Shown: piece after piece, positions 60,441 through 64,000 of the stretch
How the letters are laid out: each line of letters starts with the position of its first letter
Numbering within the stretch: position 1 is the stretch's first letter
Origin: JAWKOK01 sp963848115
GTDB taxonomy: Bacteria; Chloroflexota; Anaerolineae; Caldilineales; Caldilineaceae
Direction of reading: 5' to 3'
Assembly: GCA_963848115.1 (NCBI GenBank)
Contig: CAWKCP010000007.1
Span: forward strand, 186,001 to 250,000
Length of the DNA stretch: 64,000 bases
Program-made: the position numbers and the translations under genes
The notes under the pieces: generated by a model
Seen by the model: only the letters and a program-made list of their open reading frames with translations
What the model was told of the DNA's origin: nothing
The model's database searches: none

Positions 60441-61655
60441 TTATTCCCTCGCCGTTCTCACTGTGTTGACGATCTTAGCTATGTCTCCGGGCCGCAAATG
60501 GTGATGGGTCGGCAGCGTCAACAACCCTCTGGCGACAGCTTCGGCTCCTGGGAACCGGCCGCCGGGTAGGGAGGGAAACAGATGAGGCAATGTCTGTTTG
60601 TACATGCGTCCGGCGCCGATTCCCTGAGCGTGCAGGGCATCATGCACGGCCTCGCAGTGCGTCGGATCGTCGAATAGCAAGGGCAGTCTGAGAAAAAAAG
60701 CGCCATCTGCATCAGCGCCGCCCATACTCGGGACCGGCAGCGCGACCCCTGGCAGGCTCGTCAGTCCATTGATCAACTGCATCGCCTTGGCCCGGCGAGA
60801 CCGATTGTATTCATCAAGCCGCTGGAGCTGTGTTTCTGCGATGGCCGCTTGGGCCGCGCTCAAAGCAGTGAGCGCGAATCCCCAGTTGGCCTCGTCATCG
60901 CCGACCTTCTGTGCGCCTACGCGCATGGCCAACCACCACCCGGGCGGCTGGAATGCGCTCTGAAACGCAGCCAGTCGGGCGAGCGCTACATAGTCATCCA
61001 AGCGGCGGCTGGAAGGCAGTCTTCGCCACACGGACTCAATCAGCGCCACTTCGCCGAGATCGCCTACCACCAGAATACCGCCGCCGCCCGCAGAGATCGG
61101 CTTACCCGGTCCAAGGCTGTAGAGACCGTAGTGCCCACGCCCGCCGACCAGTCGTCCGCCAAAGCGCGCGCCCATCGATTGTGCGACATCCTCAATGAGG
61201 GCCGCTCCGTTCCGTAGAGTCAACGTCAGGGCCGGCTCGACATCGTGGGCAACGCCGAAGGGATGGACCACGATTACAGCCAACGTCTGTGCTCCAATGG
61301 CCATATCCAGGTTCTCTGCCGGCATGACCATGGAGTGCGGGTCGATGTCTACGAGTCGTGGCTGAAGACCCGCCTCAAGAATGACCTTGGCAACAGATGG
61401 GCAGGTGTAGGCGGGCAGCACTACCTGTTTGCGCAGGCTATCGGGATGGGTCTCCTGTTCCCGGTCGCGCAGCGCGTTCAAGAGCAGGTAAAGCGCAGTT
61501 CGTCCGGACGAGGCCAGAAAGCTCTGCTTGACACCGAACATACGGTTTACTGTGCCGCGGAGGCGTTTCTTGGCATGACTCGATGCCAGAAGCGCAGGGG
61601 CAACGGCACTTGGCGGCAGCGGCGTCGCAGTCGGCGGCAGAAAACGTGGCAACAT
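60441..61655 (-). CDS. DegT/DnrJ/EryC1/StrS-type PLP aminotransferase
   Basis: This fold-type I PLP enzyme of the sugar-aminotransferase family has 404 residues. Landmarks are FGVKQSFLASSGRTALYLLLNAL (PLP phosphate region), VVLPAYTCPSVAKVILEAGLQPRLVDID, NGAALIEDVAQSMGARFGGR with the Asp facing PLP, and the Schiff-base lysine in LYSLGPGKPISAGGGG. The late His/Tyr substrate region is in GRMYKQTLPHLF. The family makes amino sugars for surface polymers or antibiotics, and some members act on other aldehydes. The start at 61655 lies four bases after the MFS stop; the long 5' extension inside the MFS gene is rejected. Confidence 0.88.
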   Translation of the reverse strand: MLPRFLPPTATPLPPSAVAPALLASSHAKKRLRGTVNRMFGVKQSFLASSGRTALYLLLNALRDREQETHPDSLRKQVVLPAYTCPSVAKVILEAGLQPRLVDIDPHSMVMPAENLDMAIGAQTLAVIVVHPFGVAHDVEPALTLTLRNGAALIEDVAQSMGARFGGRLVGGRGHYGLYSLGPGKPISAGGGGILVVGDLGEVALIESVWRRLPSSRRLDDYVALARLAAFQSAFQPPGWWLAMRVGAQKVGDDEANWGFALTALSAAQAAIAETQLQRLDEYNRSRRAKAMQLINGLTSLPGVALPVPSMGGADADGAFFLRLPLLFDDPTHCEAVHDALHAQGIGAGRMYKQTLPHLFPSLPGGRFPGAEAVARGLLTLPTHHHLRPGDIAKIVNTVRTARE

Positions 61656-61659
61656 CGTC

Positions 61660-62952
61660 TCAGTCCAACCTGTCGACACGGGGCAAAGCGATTCGCAGAC
61701 CCGTTGCGTAGGCAACGGCAACAAGCCCAGCACCGGCCAACGATAGCGGCAGGCCAATGTAGACCGCCAGCCAACCGACAGCCACATTGCCCATTGTGTC
61801 TGAGCCGGCGTGCAAGATGCTGTAAATACTCATGACGCGGCCGCGCACTCGGTCGGGGATGTTGATCTGGACCAACGTGATGGCAATGCTCTGCAAGATA
61901 AGCAGCAACGCGCCAATGCCGATCAGCAGCACCGATGCCGCGACCATCCCGGGCGCGTAGGCAAAGGCAACGATCATCGCCGGCAGCGCCAGGCTGACCA
62001 CAGTCATGGTGCGGCCGCGATGGCTCGCCCCAAGCCGGGCCACGATGACGGTACCCAGAATCGATCCAAACGCGCCCGCCGACATCAGGATGCCCAACCC
62101 GACCGCACCCGTATTCATAACTTCTTCTGCGTAGGCCGGCATCATGCCAAAGACTGGCCAGGCGAGTCCGCCGACTACGGCCATGAGGCTGATGGTTCCC
62201 AGGATGGCCGGATCTTTCCAGAGTGTCATTGCACCTTCTGCGATGACCTGGACGAACGATTGTCGCCTGCCATCGGACGCCGGTCTGTCGGCGATGGTGT
62301 CGGGCACACGGATGAGCAGCAGCGCCCCGATGGTGGCCAAGTAGGTCAACGAGTTGATCAACATGGTGACGCCGGCCCCCACGGTGGCGATCAACACGCC
62401 TGCCGCTGCGTACCCGATCAGGCTGGAGAGGTTGTAGAGCGTGGCGTTGAGGGCGACCGCGTTGGCCAGATTCTCCTCGGCTACGAGATCAACCAGAAAA
62501 GCGCGCCGGGCAGGGTGGTCGATTGCCAGCAGTGAACCGAAGATGAAATAGAGGCCGATAACGTTCCAAAGTTGCAATTGCCCACTGACCGCCAGCACGC
62601 CGAATATGAGCGCTTGTAGCATCAGACCGCATTGGGTGGCCAAGATTAGCCGGCGTCGGGGCACACGGTCAATGAGGACGCCGCCCAACAACGAAATGGG
62701 CAGCACGGGGATCAGCGCCAGCAGCCCCACCATGCCCAACCAGAAGGTCGACTCGGTGATGCTGTAGATCAACCAGCCTTCGGCCACTACTTGTAGTGAC
62801 GTGCCAATGGTGGAGACTAGCTGCCCTCCCCAGAAGAGCCGAAAGTTCCGTGAGTGAAGGGCCGGTGCTGCGCGTAGAACTGCTGCGCGAACTGTTCGTT
62901 CGTCCTCGCTCGACAATTCATGCGGCGCAGGTGTTGGCGTCGATTGCGGCAT
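61660..62952 (-). CDS. MFS transporter, EntS-like
   Basis: This membrane protein of 430 residues has twelve predicted helices. It has NFRLFWGGQLVSTIGTSLQVVAEGWLIYSITES at helix 1, the MFS loop GVLIDRVPRRRLILATQ between helices 2 and 3, DHPARRAFLVDLVAEENLANAVALNATLYNLSSLIG and VRGRVMSIYSILHAGSDTMG. This arrangement is typical of the MFS_3/EntS branch, which exports siderophores or drugs. The start at 62952 (MPQSTPTPAP) follows the stop of the preceding secreted-protein gene by eight bases. It is followed directly by the DegT-like gene, and co-transcription of the three is likely. Confidence 0.92.
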   Translation of the reverse strand: MPQSTPTPAPHELSSEDERTVRAAVLRAAPALHSRNFRLFWGGQLVSTIGTSLQVVAEGWLIYSITESTFWLGMVGLLALIPVLPISLLGGVLIDRVPRRRLILATQCGLMLQALIFGVLAVSGQLQLWNVIGLYFIFGSLLAIDHPARRAFLVDLVAEENLANAVALNATLYNLSSLIGYAAAGVLIATVGAGVTMLINSLTYLATIGALLLIRVPDTIADRPASDGRRQSFVQVIAEGAMTLWKDPAILGTISLMAVVGGLAWPVFGMMPAYAEEVMNTGAVGLGILMSAGAFGSILGTVIVARLGASHRGRTMTVVSLALPAMIVAFAYAPGMVAASVLLIGIGALLLILQSIAITLVQINIPDRVRGRVMSIYSILHAGSDTMGNVAVGWLAVYIGLPLSLAGAGLVAVAYATGLRIALPRVDRLD

Positions 62953-62960
62953 CAATAGAG

Positions 62961-64000
62961 CTAGCCCGACTTTGAGTTCTGAATGGCGAAGACAATGGAA
63001 GCGATGATCAGGCTGCTGCCAATTACGCCGACAGTGAATATGCCGGCCACGAGGAGCCAATCTGTCTCCTCTCCGCTTTCGACTTCAGCAGGTTGTTCCG
63101 GCAGACTCGTTGGAGCGGCGACAATCTCAGCGTTGTTCGACGATTCTTGCGAGGCCGACGGTGGCGTCAGCTCTGCCGTTGTCGGCTCCATGGTCGGTAG
63201 CGCAGGCGGCAGCTTCGTCGAAGACGATACGCTGGCTGCCGTAGCCTTAACTGCAGGTGCTGCCCCGTTTGGCCGGAACTCGTCCAGTAGGTCCATTCCT
63301 ACGGCCACCGTTTCGTCACTCGTGAGAATTGAGACGCCGTCGAGCGTGTCGGTCATGGAGGCGATCAGGTCGTAGAGCTGCTCCACGTTGCCTTCAGTGC
63401 GGATCTGGATACTGACTTCTATGTCGGGATTGGCACGGCGATATTGCTCAGCCAACGGCTCAACGAAGTCGCGCACGGTTGTGGGTTGGGTCTGTACGCG
63501 CTGCACCTGTAATATCATCATGTCGACATAGGGCGCCATGGCAACACTGTCGGTCACAGCAAAGCTGCGATCCGGTCCCATGGCGACCTTCTTGCCATAC
63601 TGGTCGGCGAGTGCGCGCATGCGGATGACGCTTCCGACCGGGTCGGCTTGTTCGTCAGGCCGATTTGACGGTCCATGTTCGAGATTATAGCCAATGATAT
63701 CGAAGCGGTCGGCAATGTGGGGAAGCAATTGTTCGGCATCGACGACGGACTTGAAGACAACCAGCCTGCGACCCACCTCGACCTCGTCTAGGACTTCGAT
63801 CATGGAGGGGTGGTCTGCTCGTGCGATATCTTGAGGACGAGCCATTTTGTTGAAGTCTTCGACAAGCTGCGGTCGTAGGCCGACATCAATCCACAGTTGA
63901 TCCACTTCCTCTTCCGGCGTGGGCTGTTGCGCAAGGAGGGAGCCTGGAATCGCAATCGCCGCGAAGAAGAGGCAAGCCCATAAAATTTGTCTGACTATCC
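62961..64000 (-). CDS. Secreted or membrane-anchored protein of unknown function, cut by right edge
   Basis: The frame is open to position 64000, so the start is outside the window. The visible N-terminal part is a signal-like stretch (RQILWACLFFAAIAIPGSLLAQQPTPEEE). About 190 residues follow that read like a TIM-barrel scaffold: RLVVFKSVVDAEQLLPHIADRFDIIGYNLEHGPS, GKKVAMGPDRSFAV, PYVDMMILQVQRVQ and IQIRTEGNVEQLYDLI. Then come a Ser/Thr/Ala/Pro-rich linker and one C-terminal helix (WLLVAGIFTVGVIGSSLIIASIVFAI). So the domain is outside the membrane and anchored at its C-terminus. I do not recognise the family. The MFS gene follows after eight bases. Confidence 0.75.
   Translation of the reverse strand, partial: IVRQILWACLFFAAIAIPGSLLAQQPTPEEEVDQLWIDVGLRPQLVEDFNKMARPQDIARADHPSMIEVLDEVEVGRRLVVFKSVVDAEQLLPHIADRFDIIGYNLEHGPSNRPDEQADPVGSVIRMRALADQYGKKVAMGPDRSFAVTDSVAMAPYVDMMILQVQRVQTQPTTVRDFVEPLAEQYRRANPDIEVSIQIRTEGNVEQLYDLIASMTDTLDGVSILTSDETVAVGMDLLDEFRPNGAAPAVKATAASVSSSTKLPPALPTMEPTTAELTPPSASQESSNNAEIVAAPTSLPEQPAEVESGEETDWLLVAGIFTVGVIGSSLIIASIVFAIQNSKSG

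Noticed and set aside
61656..61787. Longer start for the DegT-type aminotransferase
   Set aside because: The extension overlaps the MFS gene in another frame and has no family likeness.

Overview
The window looks like a chromosomal segment of a Chloroflexota bacterium, probably of the Anaerolineae/Caldilineae type. This is inferred from gene content, not from a marker tree. The pointers are Thr/Pro-rich linkers ahead of surface domains, an N-terminal Cys/His cluster of the kind common in that phylum (35525-37102), mevalonate-pathway genes with an archaeal-style HMG-CoA synthase, an archaeal-type AspRS behind a T-box, lipoprotein signals, and many dispersed palindromes. No rRNA, tRNA, CRISPR array, phage module or transposase was seen. 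Gene density is high and most genes lie in short co-directional runs.

Left part (1-11 kb): an oligopeptide-type ABC importer (DppA-DppB-DppC) runs leftward into an M81/MlrC-like metallopeptidase. Then come a YjbR-like protein, a Gfo/Idh/MocA dehydrogenase and a DUF1349 protein. A four-gene leftward cluster at 7.4-11.2 kb encodes a membrane pentapeptide-repeat protein, a VTC-type polyphosphate-polymerase domain protein, a DUF4956 membrane protein and a secreted lamin-tail-domain protein. This is the most system-like unit in the window.

Middle part (11-32 kb): two degenerate proton-antiporter-like membrane proteins are followed by HMG-CoA reductase and HMG-CoA synthase. A leftward operon carries a mevalonate (di)phosphate decarboxylase, CutC, a DUF4129 protein and a membrane protein, so three mevalonate-route enzymes lie within 7 kb. 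CarD, an HdeD-like protein, a threonine/serine dehydratase and AspRS follow. AspRS is preceded by a readable T-box leader with a GAC (Asp) specifier and a consensus promoter. Next are a nine-unit repeat protein with an LPVTG C-terminus, a sugar isomerase/dehydrogenase pair, an Xre regulator and glutathione synthase.

Right part (32-64 kb): two CNNM/HlyC-type membrane proteins flank a Zn-cluster/Ig-like protein, CCA-adding enzyme and a NitT/TauT-type ABC importer, all leftward. Then come EamA and SLC13 transporters, AroM, phosphoglucomutase, a CAP/LysM protein, a Leu-type binding lipoprotein, a short PrmA, a GNAT protein, an aminotransferase, a dihydroorotase-like hydrolase, a P1 peptidase, a RidA/cyclodeaminase/formimidoyltransferase operon, a second GNAT protein, a DegT-type aminotransferase, an MFS exporter and a secreted protein cut by the right edge.

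Two cross-cutting features matter. First, at least ten single-base frameshifts interrupt eight otherwise intact genes, nine of them +1 on the reading strand, several in short homopolymers. I annotate each such gene as one CDS and suspect sequencing or assembly indels. Second, short palindromic elements recur between genes, including a family with TGACTCCACTGCAA-type ends around CACAGAT or ACACGAAT repeats, and one probable in-frame insertion into HMG-CoA reductase.
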